Source: Caulifigura coniformis (GTDB lineage Bacteria; Planctomycetota; Planctomycetia; Planctomycetales; Planctomycetaceae). Taken from it: 64,000 nt of DNA. The notes below the pieces were generated by a model that saw only the letters and a list, made by a program, of their open reading frames with translations, searched no databases and had not been told where the DNA came from. Positions 45,581 to 55,180 of this stretch are shown here, one piece after another. Numbering within the stretch: position 1 is the first letter of the stretch; each line of letters begins with the position of its first letter. A program made the translations under genes and the position numbers. The stretch covers positions 2,864,314 to 2,928,313 of the forward strand of contig NZ_CP036271.1 of the NCBI RefSeq assembly GCF_007745175.1, given 5' to 3'.

Positions 45581-48001
45581 ATGCGACTTCATTGTCTTGC
45601 GTTTGTGGCGTCCCTGCTGCTGGCTCCCGGCAATCAAGTTCAGGCTGACGATGCTCCTCGTCCGCGGGTGAGCGGGATCTCTCCGCACCTGGCGATGTTC
45701 AATGAGGAAAGCGAGTGTGGGACCGGGGCGGTGGTTCCCTGGGCCGATCGGCTGTGGGCCATCACCTATGCCCCGCACAAGCCGAAGGGGTCGACCGACA
45801 AGCTCTATGAGATCACCGACGACCTGGAGCAGATCATCCGGCCGGAGAGCATCGGCGGAACCCCGGCGAACCGCCTGATTCACCGCGAGTCGCAGCAACT
45901 GTTCATCGGTCCCTACGTGATCGACGCGGCCCGCAACGTGCGTGTGATCACACCCGAGCAGATGTTCGGCCGCCATACGGGGACGGCCCGTCACCTCTTC
46001 GATCCGGCGGGCAAGGTGTACTTCGCCACGATGGAAGAGGGGTTTTATGAGGTCGACGTCAAGACGCTCGCAGTCAAGGAACTGTGGGCCGATGAGCAGG
46101 TGAAAGCCGGCCGGCATGCAGACCTGCCGGGCTATCACGGAAAGGGCTTTTACTCGGGGCAGGGGCGGATCGTTTATTCCAACAATGGCGAGCACGGTCC
46201 CGAGGCGCTCAAAAAGCCGGACATTCCCAGTGGCGTCCTCGCGGAATGGGACGGCCGGGCGGACAAATGGACGGTCGTCCGGCGGAACCAGTTCACGGAG
46301 GTCACGGGTCCAGGGGGGATCGAAGGGAATCCGAATCCGGAGGCCGATCCGATCTGGTCAGTGGGCTGGGATCACAGGTCGCTGATCGTCAACGTTCTCG
46401 ATGCGGGAAAGTGGACGAGCTTCCGGCTCCCGAAGACGAGTCATTCCTACGACGGCGCTCATGGCTGGAACACGGAATGGCCCCGCATTCGTGACATCGG
46501 TGAAGACGACCTGCTGATGACGATGCATGGGGCCTTCTGGCGGTTCCCGCGCACATTCTCTGCGAAGAACTCCGCCGGCATCCGGCCGCGGAGCAGCTAC
46601 CTGAAGGTGGTGGGGGACTTCTGCCGGTGGAGAGACCACGTCGTTCTCGGCTGCGACGACACGGCCAAGAGCGAGTTCCTGAACAAGCGGAAGCTCAAAG
46701 GAGAGGTGGCCGGGCCGGGCCAGTCGCAGTCGAATCTGTGGTTCCTCAAGCCGGAGCAACTCGATCAGTTGGGCCCGGTGCTTGGGCGCGGGGCGGTGTG
46801 GCTGAAGGACGACGTGAAGGCCGGCGAGCCGAGCGATCCCTATCTGATTGCCGGCTATGAACGGAAGTCGCTGCACCTCGCGCATGCCGGCGAGACGGCG
46901 ATCACATTCGATCTCGAAATCGATCCTCGCGGCACGGGGGAGTGGACGAAGTGGAAATCGGTGGAAGTCGCTGCGAAAGGGAACGTCTGGCTCGACCTGG
47001 CGGATGCGCCGCCGGCCGAGTGGCTACGACTGATTTCCCGGTCGGCGGGCAAGGGGGTAACGGCCTTCTTTCATTCGTCCAACGTCGATCGCCGCGGGAC
47101 GAGTCCTGACGCGATGTTTGCGGGATTTGAAGCAAAGACAGCCGATTCGGGCACATCGCTTCTGCACGTGCGGGGGGCCAATTACCGAACGCTGCGCTGC
47201 GTTGACGTTTCTGATCCGGACCGGGCCGCAGGTGACGACCTGAACGCGGATCTGGAACTCAGACCCTCCGGCGATCGCGAAGGGGCCGCCTGGGTGAAGG
47301 CGCACTGCACTCCTCCGCGTGACGTCATCAGCGTGGATGACGCATCGGTCGTCTATGTGGATGAGCAGCACCGCCTGTGGCGGCTCCCCCGTCAGGACGC
47401 CTCGCTTTCGCCGCTCGAATTTCCGATCACTGAGCGAGTCTGTCGCGAGGTCTGCACCGAGCGGGACCTGTTGAACGTGGAGGGGACGCTGTACGAATTG
47501 CCCGCGGAGAACGCCGGAGGTTTCGCCCGCATCCGGCCAATCGCATCGCATGGAAAGTTCATCGCCGATTTCGCGACCTATCGCGGATTGCTCGTGATGG
47601 CCGGCCGACACGGTCCGGGGGACAAGGCGCATGTTCCGGCAGGATCGAGCGCGGGCGGGCTGTGGCTCGGCGCGGTCGACGACCTGTGGAAGTTCGGCAA
47701 GCCGCGGGGACATGGCGGGCCGTGGCGCAAAACGGCGGTCATTGCCCACCAGCCGAGCGATCCGTACCTGATGACGGGCTACGACAGGAAGGAACTCGTC
47801 CTCTTCCAGCGGGGGGCGGAGAAGGTGCACATGACCGTCGAAGTCGATTTCACCGGCAACGGCGACTGGACGCGCTACCAGACGTTCGAGGTCGGCAGCG
47901 AACCGGTCCGCCATTCGTTCCCGGAAGCCTTTGCGGCCTACTGGGTCCGGGTCGTTCCGGATCACGATTGCGTCGCCACGGCCCTGTTCAAGTATGAATG
48001 A
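45581..48001 (+). CDS. Large exported protein of unknown function
   Basis: 806 residues with signal peptide LAFVASLLLAPGNQVQA. The first 450 residues read like a beta-propeller with repeated strands (WADRLWAITYAPH, LYEITDDLEQIIRP, GKVYFATMEEGFYEVD, GVLAEWDGRADKWTV). Two similar segments near 430 and 750 (EPSDPYLIAGYERKSLHLAH and QPSDPYLMTGYDRKELVLFQ) are internal repeats, each followed by a beta-sandwich-like stretch (RGTGEWTKWKSVEVAA / TGNGDWTRYQTFEVGS). The repeat suggests two carbohydrate- or polymer-binding modules. I recognise no catalytic motif. Confidence 0.8.
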   Translation: MRLHCLAFVASLLLAPGNQVQADDAPRPRVSGISPHLAMFNEESECGTGAVVPWADRLWAITYAPHKPKGSTDKLYEITDDLEQIIRPESIGGTPANRLIHRESQQLFIGPYVIDAARNVRVITPEQMFGRHTGTARHLFDPAGKVYFATMEEGFYEVDVKTLAVKELWADEQVKAGRHADLPGYHGKGFYSGQGRIVYSNNGEHGPEALKKPDIPSGVLAEWDGRADKWTVVRRNQFTEVTGPGGIEGNPNPEADPIWSVGWDHRSLIVNVLDAGKWTSFRLPKTSHSYDGAHGWNTEWPRIRDIGEDDLLMTMHGAFWRFPRTFSAKNSAGIRPRSSYLKVVGDFCRWRDHVVLGCDDTAKSEFLNKRKLKGEVAGPGQSQSNLWFLKPEQLDQLGPVLGRGAVWLKDDVKAGEPSDPYLIAGYERKSLHLAHAGETAITFDLEIDPRGTGEWTKWKSVEVAAKGNVWLDLADAPPAEWLRLISRSAGKGVTAFFHSSNVDRRGTSPDAMFAGFEAKTADSGTSLLHVRGANYRTLRCVDVSDPDRAAGDDLNADLELRPSGDREGAAWVKAHCTPPRDVISVDDASVVYVDEQHRLWRLPRQDASLSPLEFPITERVCREVCTERDLLNVEGTLYELPAENAGGFARIRPIASHGKFIADFATYRGLLVMAGRHGPGDKAHVPAGSSAGGLWLGAVDDLWKFGKPRGHGGPWRKTAVIAHQPSDPYLMTGYDRKELVLFQRGAEKVHMTVEVDFTGNGDWTRYQTFEVGSEPVRHSFPEAFAAYWVRVVPDHDCVATALFKYE

Positions 48002-48160
48002 CGAAGACGGAGTCCACTGGGGCATCGATTGTTGTCAGGTGTCGGCGAGTGGAGCTGACCGACAGATTCTGAACCTCACGCGGCAACTCGTGTCGCCCGG
48101 GCGTGATGACTGGTCGCGCTCGGCGGTGAATGTCGGCCGTGTCCGATAGAGTGTCGCAGC

Positions 48161-49663
48161 GTGCGACAGGGAGATTCGAATTCGGCCTGGGGCGACGACA
48201 GCGTGGCGACGCGAGACATTCCATCAACTCCCCCGGCTCACGTTGACGGCGGCGATCCGCGGCGGCCCGAGCTTTCGCTGTGGGACGCGACGAGTCTGAT
48301 GATCGGCATCGTGGTCGGCACGTCACTGTTCGTGTCGCCCCGGCTGGTGTTCGGAAATGTCTCTTCGGCCGGGCAGGGGCTCCTGTTGTGGGGGCTTGGC
48401 GGAGTTCTGTCGACGATCGGAGCTCTCCTCTTCGCGGAACTGGCCGTCACTTATCCCCGCGGCGGGGCCTACACCTATCTCACGGCCGCGTTCGGTCGGA
48501 CGGCCGGACTCGTGTATGGCGTGGCCGTTCTCACCGTGATGCTGACGGCGAACATCGGGGCGATGGCGTTCGCCTTCGCCCGCTATTTCCGATCGATCCT
48601 GACGGACCTCGGCCTGACGCTGGAGGCCGGCGAGCGGCTCGGCCCGTGGCTGGCGGCAGGGGCCGTGTTCGCGCTCGCGCTATTCAATACCGGCGGCTTC
48701 CAGATGGGCCGGATGACGCAGAACCTGCTCACGGCAGCGAAGCTGCTGGGACTGGGGTTGATCGTTCTCGCCGGGTTTTCCGCGGCGGGGGCGGCGAGGG
48801 CCGTGCTGGCGTCGCCGGAAGGGGCATCAGGCGTCTCGGCCGACTATGGGTTGGCGATGGTGTTCGTGCTGTATGCGTTCGGAGGCTGGAGCGATGCGGC
48901 GACGGTGGCGGCCGAAGTCCGGAAGCGGTCGGTCAACATTCCGTGGGCCCTCGTGGGAGGGCTGGCGGCAGTGACCGCCATCTATCTGATGGTCAACCTG
49001 GCCTATGTGCGCGGGATCGGATTCACGGCGCTCGGCCAGGCCGATCTTCCGGCCCGGGATGTCATGGTCGGCGCCGGATGGGGACGGGTGGCCGGCCAGG
49101 GAGTGAGCCTGCTGGTGATGATTTCGGCGCTGGGAGCGGTGCAGGGAATGCTGTTCTCCGGATCGCGGGCGGTCGCCGCGATGGGGGCGGACCACCGTGT
49201 TTTTCGCTGGCTGGGGGAGTGGAACCACGTGACCCACGTCCCGACTCCGGCCGTTTGGGCGCTGACGCTCGTCTCGCTGGCGCAGATCGGCCTCGTGGGG
49301 ACCTCCGGCGGCCAGACGCTGGTGAACGGCGGCTTGTCAGCCATGAACATCCGGCCGATTGACTGGGCGTCGTTTGGCGATGGCTTCGACGTGCTCGTGA
49401 TCGGGAGCGCCCCGACGTTCTGGGCGCTGATGTTCGGCGTCGGCCTGGCGTTCCTCGTGCTTCGGCGGCAGGGGAAGACTCCCACCGAGTTTCGAGCACC
49501 TGGGGGAGCGTTGGCCCCGATCGTCTACCTCGGCACCTGCGGATTCATGTTCTGGCGGGCCACGGACTATGCGGGGGCTCTCGGACTGCTTGGCCTCGGC
49601 GCCGGAGGAATTGGCGTCGTGCTGGCCGCCTTCAGCTCTCGAAGTCGCGCGACGGCCGATTAG
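48161..49663 (+). CDS. APC-family amino-acid permease
   Basis: 500 residues with about twelve membrane helices. It opens LSLWDATSLMIGIVVGTSLFV, the G-x-G-T motif of the first broken helix in APC/LAT-type transporters, followed by AELAVTYPRGGAYTYLTAAFG. FVLYAFGGWSDAATVAAEVRKRSVNIPWALVGG is the conserved helix 6 region. It probably imports or exchanges amino acids. The start is uncertain between two GTG codons; the first 30 residues are not membrane. Confidence 0.88.
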   Translation: MRQGDSNSAWGDDSVATRDIPSTPPAHVDGGDPRRPELSLWDATSLMIGIVVGTSLFVSPRLVFGNVSSAGQGLLLWGLGGVLSTIGALLFAELAVTYPRGGAYTYLTAAFGRTAGLVYGVAVLTVMLTANIGAMAFAFARYFRSILTDLGLTLEAGERLGPWLAAGAVFALALFNTGGFQMGRMTQNLLTAAKLLGLGLIVLAGFSAAGAARAVLASPEGASGVSADYGLAMVFVLYAFGGWSDAATVAAEVRKRSVNIPWALVGGLAAVTAIYLMVNLAYVRGIGFTALGQADLPARDVMVGAGWGRVAGQGVSLLVMISALGAVQGMLFSGSRAVAAMGADHRVFRWLGEWNHVTHVPTPAVWALTLVSLAQIGLVGTSGGQTLVNGGLSAMNIRPIDWASFGDGFDVLVIGSAPTFWALMFGVGLAFLVLRRQGKTPTEFRAPGGALAPIVYLGTCGFMFWRATDYAGALGLLGLGAGGIGVVLAAFSSRSRATAD

Positions 49664-49683
49664 GCCATTTTCATGGCTCCTGT

Positions 49684-49732
49684 GCAGGCGATTGAACGGT
49701 TCTCGATTCGCCTTCGTCCGTTCATCGCCTGC
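49684..49732. repeat. Long inverted repeat after the permease
   Basis: GCAGGCGATTGAACGG pairs with CCGTTCATCGCCTGC over about 15 bp with one mismatch across a 17-base loop. No T-run follows. The remainder of the 348-base gap shows nothing else. Confidence 0.55.
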
Positions 49733-50011
49733 GGAACCCCGAATACCAAGTATTGAAGCTGCTCGAGGCGCGCGAAACCTCGCTGCGGCCGATTCGGCAC
49801 GTTCGACTCGCCCGCAAGGTTTCACTGACCGCGCCCACCGCTACGGACGACAGGGAAAGCACGACCCGACTGCTGGTGGAAGGGAAGTCTGGACCGGACA
49901 TCGCCGATCCTGAGGAAAGACGGCTCGGCCGGCGTCGGGCGGATGCTCCGTCGAAGGCCGGCGACCGGGTGGCTGTTCTGCGACGGATCGCGTGCGGACG
50001 TCGAGGGATCG

Positions 50012-51331
50012 ATGTGCCAGGCTGGCTCTTATCGGACACTGCAACGGGTGGTTCTCCACTGCCTGTGTGGCTTCGTCGGCGTTTTCGGCCTGAGCCTCGG
50101 CGTCGCCGGGGCGGCTGCGGATGACGAACAGTCGCCAGGCAGGCAGGTTGTCGCCCAGGCCTTGCAGCCGGCGACGCCCCCCCCCACTCCCGCTGCTCGG
50201 CCGGCGACTTCACCGCCGCTCAATCCCGCGAGCGGGCCGCCGGCTGCTCCGCGAGCACCGCTGACAATGAACTCGGCCGAGTTGCGACAGCGTCTCGCCC
50301 GGACGCGAATGGCCCGTTCGCCGGAAATGTTCGGCGACCAGTTTCTTTCGTCACCTTTGCTGCTGAACGGGGGAACGAATCCCCTGACGACGTTTGCGAC
50401 GATCGGAACGCTGTCGGCCCCCTCAAGCCTGCACGCGTTTTCGCAGAAGGTGTCTGAGAATAATCATCCGCTGCCGCGCGATCGCGTCTTCTACAGCTTC
50501 AACGCGTTCGACGACGCGCTGAAGTTTGATTCGTCGTTCGATGGGGCCCTGTTTCCGGCTTCACGATCGCAGACGCTGCTGCGGCATACCGTCGGGATCG
50601 AAAAGACGTTCAACGAAGGGGAATCGTCGATCGAGTTCCGGCTCCCGTTCTTCGATGGAACGACGTATGGTCGCACCGTGGGGGCGGAGTCGCTGGCGTA
50701 CGACGGCGGCAACGTGGGCAACCTGCTCGTGACGGCCAAAACGCTCCTGTATGAGAGCGATGCGTTTGCGATGTCGGCCGGACTGGGTGTGGCCGCTCCC
50801 ACGGGCAGCGACGCGACGATCCGGGTGAATTCCACGCTTGCGAAGATCGACAACTCCGCGGTCTACCTCAGTCCATTTCTGGCCTCGCTGTGGACCCCGA
50901 GCGACGAGTGGTTCGTGATGGGCTTCAGCCAGATCCAGGTTTCAGCCAACGGAGATCCTGTAGTGCTGCGCGACCCGCTGCTGGGAAACAGCCGGGTGGC
51001 GACGGTGAACGCCCCGACGGCCCTGTCGCTCGACCTGTCGATCGGCCGCTGGCTGTTTCGCGACCGGACGGACGCCATCATTCAGGGAATGGCGCTCGTC
51101 GGCGAAGTGCACCAGTTTGCGGCGCTGCAGGACACCGACGGCGTCCCGCAGGCCGACCCGACGGACGTCGGACTGCGGGCGGCAGACGAGCGGCTCTCAC
51201 TGACCACGCTGACGTTCGGCGTCCATTCCGTACTGCCGGGCAACTCCACGCTCCGCGTCGCCGGCGTCGTGCCGATGGATGACGACCAGTTCGACGGTGA
51301 ACTGATCGTGCAGTTCAACTTCTATTACTGA
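50012..51331 (+). CDS. Exported beta-barrel outer-membrane protein
   Basis: 439 residues with signal peptide (VVLHCLCGFVGVFGLSLGVAGAA) and a Pro/Ala-rich linker. The rest alternates short amphipathic strands: SRSQTLLRHTVGIEKTF, SSIEFRLPFFDGTTYG, FAMSAGLGVAAPTGS, TALSLDLSIGRWLFRD. The protein ends QFNFYY, an aromatic C-terminus typical of BAM-inserted barrels. No specific porin family is recognised. Ligand unknown. Confidence 0.75.
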   Translation: MCQAGSYRTLQRVVLHCLCGFVGVFGLSLGVAGAAADDEQSPGRQVVAQALQPATPPPTPAARPATSPPLNPASGPPAAPRAPLTMNSAELRQRLARTRMARSPEMFGDQFLSSPLLLNGGTNPLTTFATIGTLSAPSSLHAFSQKVSENNHPLPRDRVFYSFNAFDDALKFDSSFDGALFPASRSQTLLRHTVGIEKTFNEGESSIEFRLPFFDGTTYGRTVGAESLAYDGGNVGNLLVTAKTLLYESDAFAMSAGLGVAAPTGSDATIRVNSTLAKIDNSAVYLSPFLASLWTPSDEWFVMGFSQIQVSANGDPVVLRDPLLGNSRVATVNAPTALSLDLSIGRWLFRDRTDAIIQGMALVGEVHQFAALQDTDGVPQADPTDVGLRAADERLSLTTLTFGVHSVLPGNSTLRVAGVVPMDDDQFDGELIVQFNFYY

Positions 51332-51465
51332 ACGTGCCGTTGGCGGGCTCAATGGGTGATTCTCGAGGAGAGGTGCAAACGCAGGAGGGATTGTGCACGT
51401 ATTTGATGGGCGGTGGAAGCAATTGAAACGTCGCCATCCACAGCTTCGGATTGAGGAGCATCACG

Positions 51466-52467
51466 TTGCCGTCCGCTGTCGCAGGGCACCATTCCGCTCC
51501 GGCGCGCATCGGGACCAAATCGCGATGGCCCAGGCGACTGCTCAGGGGGGCCGTGATCTACGTGGCTCTGCCCTACCTGTTCGTGACGGCGATCTTCGTG
51601 CTGTTTCAGCGCTCGCTGATCTTCCGGCCATCCAGATCGGCGCCCTTGCCTGCGGCGTCGGCGGAACTTGATCCGCATTCCGCGGAGGACGTCGAGGTCT
51701 CTGCAGATGACGGAGTGGTGCTGCACGGCTGGCTGATCCGGTCGTTCCGGAATCATGAGCGGGCCGAAGATCACCGCTGGCTGATGATCGATTTCCCCGG
51801 CAACAGCGGTCATCGCTACGAAAGGCGGAGCGATCTGCGGGAAATCGCCGATCTCGGACTCGACGTGCTGATCGTCGATTACCGCGGGTACGCGGAGAAT
51901 CAGGGAGCACCTACGGAAGAACGTCTTGCTGCCGATGCTCGTGCCGTCTGGCAGGCCGCCATCGACCGATACCGGTATGCCCCCTCGCAAATTGTCGTCT
52001 TCGGCGAATCGCTTGGAGGGGCCGTCGCCACTCGCCTGGCAGCGGAGCTCGGTGACGATGCCCCGGCTGCACTGATCCTGGCTTCGACGTTCAACTCTCT
52101 CGCCGACGTGGCGTCGTGGACTTATCCGGCTTTCCCGTTTGGCATCCTGCTTTGGGACCACTTCGACTCCGAAACGCGCATTGCCGGCGTGCGCTGTTCG
52201 GTCATCGTGATTCATGGCGCCGATGACGAATTCGTCCCCGTCGAACTGGGGCAGCGGCTGTTCGATGCCGCACCCGAACTGTCGGCGAAGGGCGTCACGA
52301 AACGCTGGGAGAAAGTTGCCGGAATGGGGCACAATGATGTCCCCCTGCACGTGCTTCGGAAATCGCTTGAGGACGTCATGGCGAGCCCCGCCATCGATGT
52401 CGACTCGCTTCCCCGGACCGGGTCGAAACGCGTTTCACTGGAGAACCTGTGCCGGTTTTGCCGATGA
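51466..52467 (+). CDS. Membrane-anchored alpha/beta hydrolase
   Basis: 333 residues from a TTG with GAGGAG closely upstream. An N-terminal anchor (VIYVALPYLFVTAIFVLFQ) precedes an alpha/beta-hydrolase of the ABHD13/Bem46 type: LIVDYRGYAENQGAPTEE, the nucleophile elbow FGESLGG (Ser near 182), IHGADDEFVP with the acid and MGHNDV with the His. Substrate unknown, probably a lipid or acyl ester at the membrane. It follows the barrel gene by about 130 bases on the same strand. Confidence 0.85.
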   Translation: MPSAVAGHHSAPARIGTKSRWPRRLLRGAVIYVALPYLFVTAIFVLFQRSLIFRPSRSAPLPAASAELDPHSAEDVEVSADDGVVLHGWLIRSFRNHERAEDHRWLMIDFPGNSGHRYERRSDLREIADLGLDVLIVDYRGYAENQGAPTEERLAADARAVWQAAIDRYRYAPSQIVVFGESLGGAVATRLAAELGDDAPAALILASTFNSLADVASWTYPAFPFGILLWDHFDSETRIAGVRCSVIVIHGADDEFVPVELGQRLFDAAPELSAKGVTKRWEKVAGMGHNDVPLHVLRKSLEDVMASPAIDVDSLPRTGSKRVSLENLCRFCR

Positions 52468-52548
52468 ATCAGGCCGTGCACCATTTCCGGGGGCGATCCT
52501 CGAACTGCCGGCGACCTGTCGGGTGCGGACCATCCGCGACAATGACCC

Positions 52549-52842
52549 ATGCTGCCTCCCGCCGATAACTCCAACGGTCGCCTTCCTGGCGGCCCCGCGT
52601 CCAAGGCGACGCCGATGGAACCGGCCATGCAGCGACAGGTGAATGTCCTCGCCCTTCTCAAGGACGGCGAGCGATTCGTGTTTCTTTACGACGACCGCAG
52701 CCTGCCGCAGCTGCTCCAGACTCTCGGCCGCTACGCCGCCGATCCCGAGCTGAGCTTCAGCTGGTATGACGCGGCGGTGCTGAGCCAGAAGGTCCGGCGG
52801 CTCCAGGACTCGCCGTCGTCGATGTACCGCGAATCGGCCTGA
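52549..52842 (+). CDS. Small conserved planctomycete-type hypothetical protein
   Basis: 97 residues; the conserved part appears to start at MQRQVNVLALLKDGERFVFLYDD, so translation may begin at an internal ATG (about 52615 or 52627). ELSFSWYDAAVLSQKVRRL is a strong aromatic motif. I recall similar short proteins in planctomycete genomes but know no function. No membrane segment or signal peptide. Confidence 0.7.
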   Translation: MLPPADNSNGRLPGGPASKATPMEPAMQRQVNVLALLKDGERFVFLYDDRSLPQLLQTLGRYAADPELSFSWYDAAVLSQKVRRLQDSPSSMYRESA

Positions 52843-52987
52843 AGGGGCGGCCAAGTGCGCATCGCGGGCGGCCGAATCCCGATGCACACGCGTTCCTGAC
52901 GAAAACCTCGGGCTAAGCGTGCGGGTGATGACCCCGCCCCGCTAGATTGAGGGCCCTGAGTTCCCTGGCGATCGATCTGGCCCGCGC

Positions 52988-53782
52988 GTGACGAATCCGC
53001 TCCCTTCCGAATACCTCGCGATTGATGCCGGGAATACGCGCATCAAGTTCGGGCGGTTCACGTTTGCGGCGGGGGACGTGCTCCCGGTTTGCGTCGCGTC
53101 GGGGCATGTGATGTGTGGGCAGCCGTTGCCCGCGGCGGCCCTGGGGTCCCCGGTCACCGGCCGGCTGCAGGCCGTCCTCAGCGGATCGAATCCCCCGGAG
53201 ATCGAGCGGCTGGCTCGCGAGTGGCCGGACGACCTGGCGCATCTTGCGGTCGTCACCGACCGGACGACGTTTCCGATTGCAGTGGATGTTGAGTCACCGA
53301 GTCGGGTGGGACTCGACCGGCTTCTCAATGCAATTGCCGCTTTGCGGCTTCGCCAGCCGGGACAGCCCGTAGTGATTGTCGACAGCGGGACGGCCGTAAC
53401 GGTCGACTACGTGAACCGCAGCGGGGCTTTTGCCGGTGGAGCGATTCTCCCGGGCATCGGAATGGGGGCCCGCGCCCTGCATCGCTATACCGCGATGCTC
53501 CCTCTTCTGGCCGCACCGGGGATTGCGGCGGCTCCGCCCGAAGTGCTCGGTCGCAACACCGTGGCCGCGATGTCGAGCGGGCTTTACTGGGGACACGTCG
53601 GCGCCGTCCGGGAACTTGCAAACCGGATCGCGGAGTCGGACCCGGGGGATCCGCCGCGGCTGATGCTCGTCACGGGCGGGGCCGGAGCGGTCGTCTCTCC
53701 GCACCTCGAGCGGTCCCAGGAATGGCCCTTCCTCCCCCTGCAGGGGCTGGTTCTTGCCTACCTTGCGGGCAACGGCGGCTGA
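52988..53782 (+). CDS. coaX: Type III pantothenate kinase
   Basis: A 264-residue enzyme for the first step of coenzyme A synthesis. The ASKHA-fold motifs are AIDAGNTRIKFG (phosphate 1), SRVGLDRLLNAIAA (pantothenate-binding region), VIVDSGTAVTVDY (catalytic Asp and phosphate 2) and LVTGGAG (adenosine). GGAILPGIGMG is also conserved. The start is a GTG. The stop abuts the stop of the convergent next gene as TGATCA, leaving no intergenic space. Confidence 0.95.
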   Translation: MTNPLPSEYLAIDAGNTRIKFGRFTFAAGDVLPVCVASGHVMCGQPLPAAALGSPVTGRLQAVLSGSNPPEIERLAREWPDDLAHLAVVTDRTTFPIAVDVESPSRVGLDRLLNAIAALRLRQPGQPVVIVDSGTAVTVDYVNRSGAFAGGAILPGIGMGARALHRYTAMLPLLAAPGIAAAPPEVLGRNTVAAMSSGLYWGHVGAVRELANRIAESDPGDPPRLMLVTGGAGAVVSPHLERSQEWPFLPLQGLVLAYLAGNGG

Positions 53783-54403
53783 TCAGAGCGGCCACTCCCC
53801 TTTGCCGAGCCGCCCGAGCGTGACTTCCAGGTCACGCACCGCGACGGGCCGTCCAGGCGAACCCTCACGGTCGAGTGAGAACTCCGTGTAGCCGGATCGG
53901 TCGATGAGAAACAGGCCGGAGCGTGGCGGCCGCCCCTCGGTTTCTCCCAGTCCCCAGATCTGGTGGGCGGGAACCGGGATTCCGAGTTCGGGATCGATGT
54001 CGGAAAGAACGGGGAAGGGGAATGGGGCGGTCCTCGCTTCCTGCAGGCGGCGGACTTCCTGGGGCGGCGCGGGCGTCACGACGACCAGTTGAGCGCCAGC
54101 CCCGGCGATTCCCGGCTGTGCCGCGGCCACTGCCGAGAAGGCCTGGGCCGTCGCCAGGGAGCCTGCGCCGCCGGTGAAATAGAGGACGACCCGGGTCCGG
54201 CCGAGATAGGCGGCCAGCTTCGCCCGCCCTCCAGACTGGGTGGTCAGGAGAAACGAGGGGGCGGGCCGGAGGTTTCGAAGAGTCGGGACCGGACGGGGCC
54301 GCGAGCGACGGACGTTCTCCTGCTGCATGCGCCAGACCGACAGGGCGGCGATGGCGACGGCGGCGACGGGGAGCAGGAGTGCGCGGCGGTCCATGCGGGC
54401 CAT
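53783..54403 (-). CDS. Membrane-anchored redoxin-like protein without active-site cysteine
   Basis: 206 residues with an N-terminal anchor (LLLPVAAVAIAALSVW). The thioredoxin/AhpC-type fold is visible: PAPSFLLTTQSGGRAKLAAYLGRTRVVLYF, then TGGAGSLATA where T-P-x-C would lie, LVVVTPAPP, FPFPVLSDIDPELG and FLIDRSGY. No cysteine is present in the domain, so it cannot be a standard peroxidase or reductase; a structural or substrate-binding role is more likely. The start could be either of two ATGs nine bases apart. Confidence 0.7.
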   Translation of the reverse strand: MARMDRRALLLPVAAVAIAALSVWRMQQENVRRSRPRPVPTLRNLRPAPSFLLTTQSGGRAKLAAYLGRTRVVLYFTGGAGSLATAQAFSAVAAAQPGIAGAGAQLVVVTPAPPQEVRRLQEARTAPFPFPVLSDIDPELGIPVPAHQIWGLGETEGRPPRSGLFLIDRSGYTEFSLDREGSPGRPVAVRDLEVTLGRLGKGEWPL

Positions 54404-54410
54404 GACAAAA

Positions 54411-54441
54411 GAAAAGCCCGGAGGTTTCAACCTCCGGGCTC
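54411..54441 (-). terminator. Intrinsic terminator of the BI-1 gene
   Basis: AGCCCGGAGGTT and AACCTCCGGGCT form a 12-bp stem with a very short loop, then TTTCTTTT on the minus strand. Confidence 0.85.
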
Positions 54442-54460
54442 GGGCGATTCGCGATTCCTG

Positions 54461-55180
54461 TCAGTCGCGACTCGACATCAGCCGCAGCACCCACCAGAAG
54501 AGAGTGGCGACCGATGAGAACAGCTTCAACGCGGCCGCGACGTACTGATCGGTGTCGTAGTGGTGCAGGATGTTCGAGGTGTCGTACAGGATCCAGCCGG
54601 AGAACAGGACGACCATGGCGCTCATGAACAGCAGGCTGCCGGTGATTCCACCTCCGGTGAACATGGAGACGATGATCACCGCGAAGGCGGCCAGCGAGCC
54701 GAGCCAGAGGAAGTTCCGCAGGAACGAGAAGTCGGACCGGGTGAGCATCACGACAGCGGACAGGCCACCGAAGATGATGAGCGTGACGGTGCCGGCCTGC
54801 ATGATGACGTCCGCTCCCTGGCGGAGCTGAACGTACAGGAGCAGCGGAGTGAAGATCAGCGCTTCCAGCACGGCATAGAGGCCCAGCCCGAAGTACTGGG
54901 TTCCGCGGCTCGTGCGGTTGTACGCCATGCTCTGGGCGACGGCACTGGCCGCCATGAATCCGCCGATCAGGAGCAGCGGTCCCCAGCGGAGGCTGAGCAG
55001 GCTGAAGAGCGGCTGGTAGATGGCGGGCGTGTTGACGAACAGCGCGGCCGAGGCGATGAACAGCAGCATCGCCCCGAGCAGATGCCCATACACACGGCGG
55101 ATGAAACTGATCCGCTGTTCCAGTGACGAATCGGCCGCAAAGCCGTCGTAGCGATTGTCGACGTCGTACATCGAGTACAT
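54461..55180 (-). CDS. Bax inhibitor-1 / YccA-family membrane protein
   Basis: 239 residues with seven predicted membrane helices, beginning EQRISFIRRVYGHLLGAMLLFIASAALF, the family start. The conserved FSGWILYDTSNILHHYDTDQYVAAALKLF is the helix-loop region holding the two pore aspartates of bacterial BI-1 proteins, which leak calcium in a pH-dependent way in known members. A clear terminator follows, so it is transcribed alone or as the end of a unit. Confidence 0.92.
   Translation of the reverse strand: MYSMYDVDNRYDGFAADSSLEQRISFIRRVYGHLLGAMLLFIASAALFVNTPAIYQPLFSLLSLRWGPLLLIGGFMAASAVAQSMAYNRTSRGTQYFGLGLYAVLEALIFTPLLLYVQLRQGADVIMQAGTVTLIIFGGLSAVVMLTRSDFSFLRNFLWLGSLAAFAVIIVSMFTGGGITGSLLFMSAMVVLFSGWILYDTSNILHHYDTDQYVAAALKLFSSVATLFWWVLRLMSSRD

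Noticed and set aside
49753-50124. Arg-rich frame before the outer-membrane barrel gene
   Set aside because: It overlaps the barrel gene in another frame, has no start signal and lacks protein-like composition.
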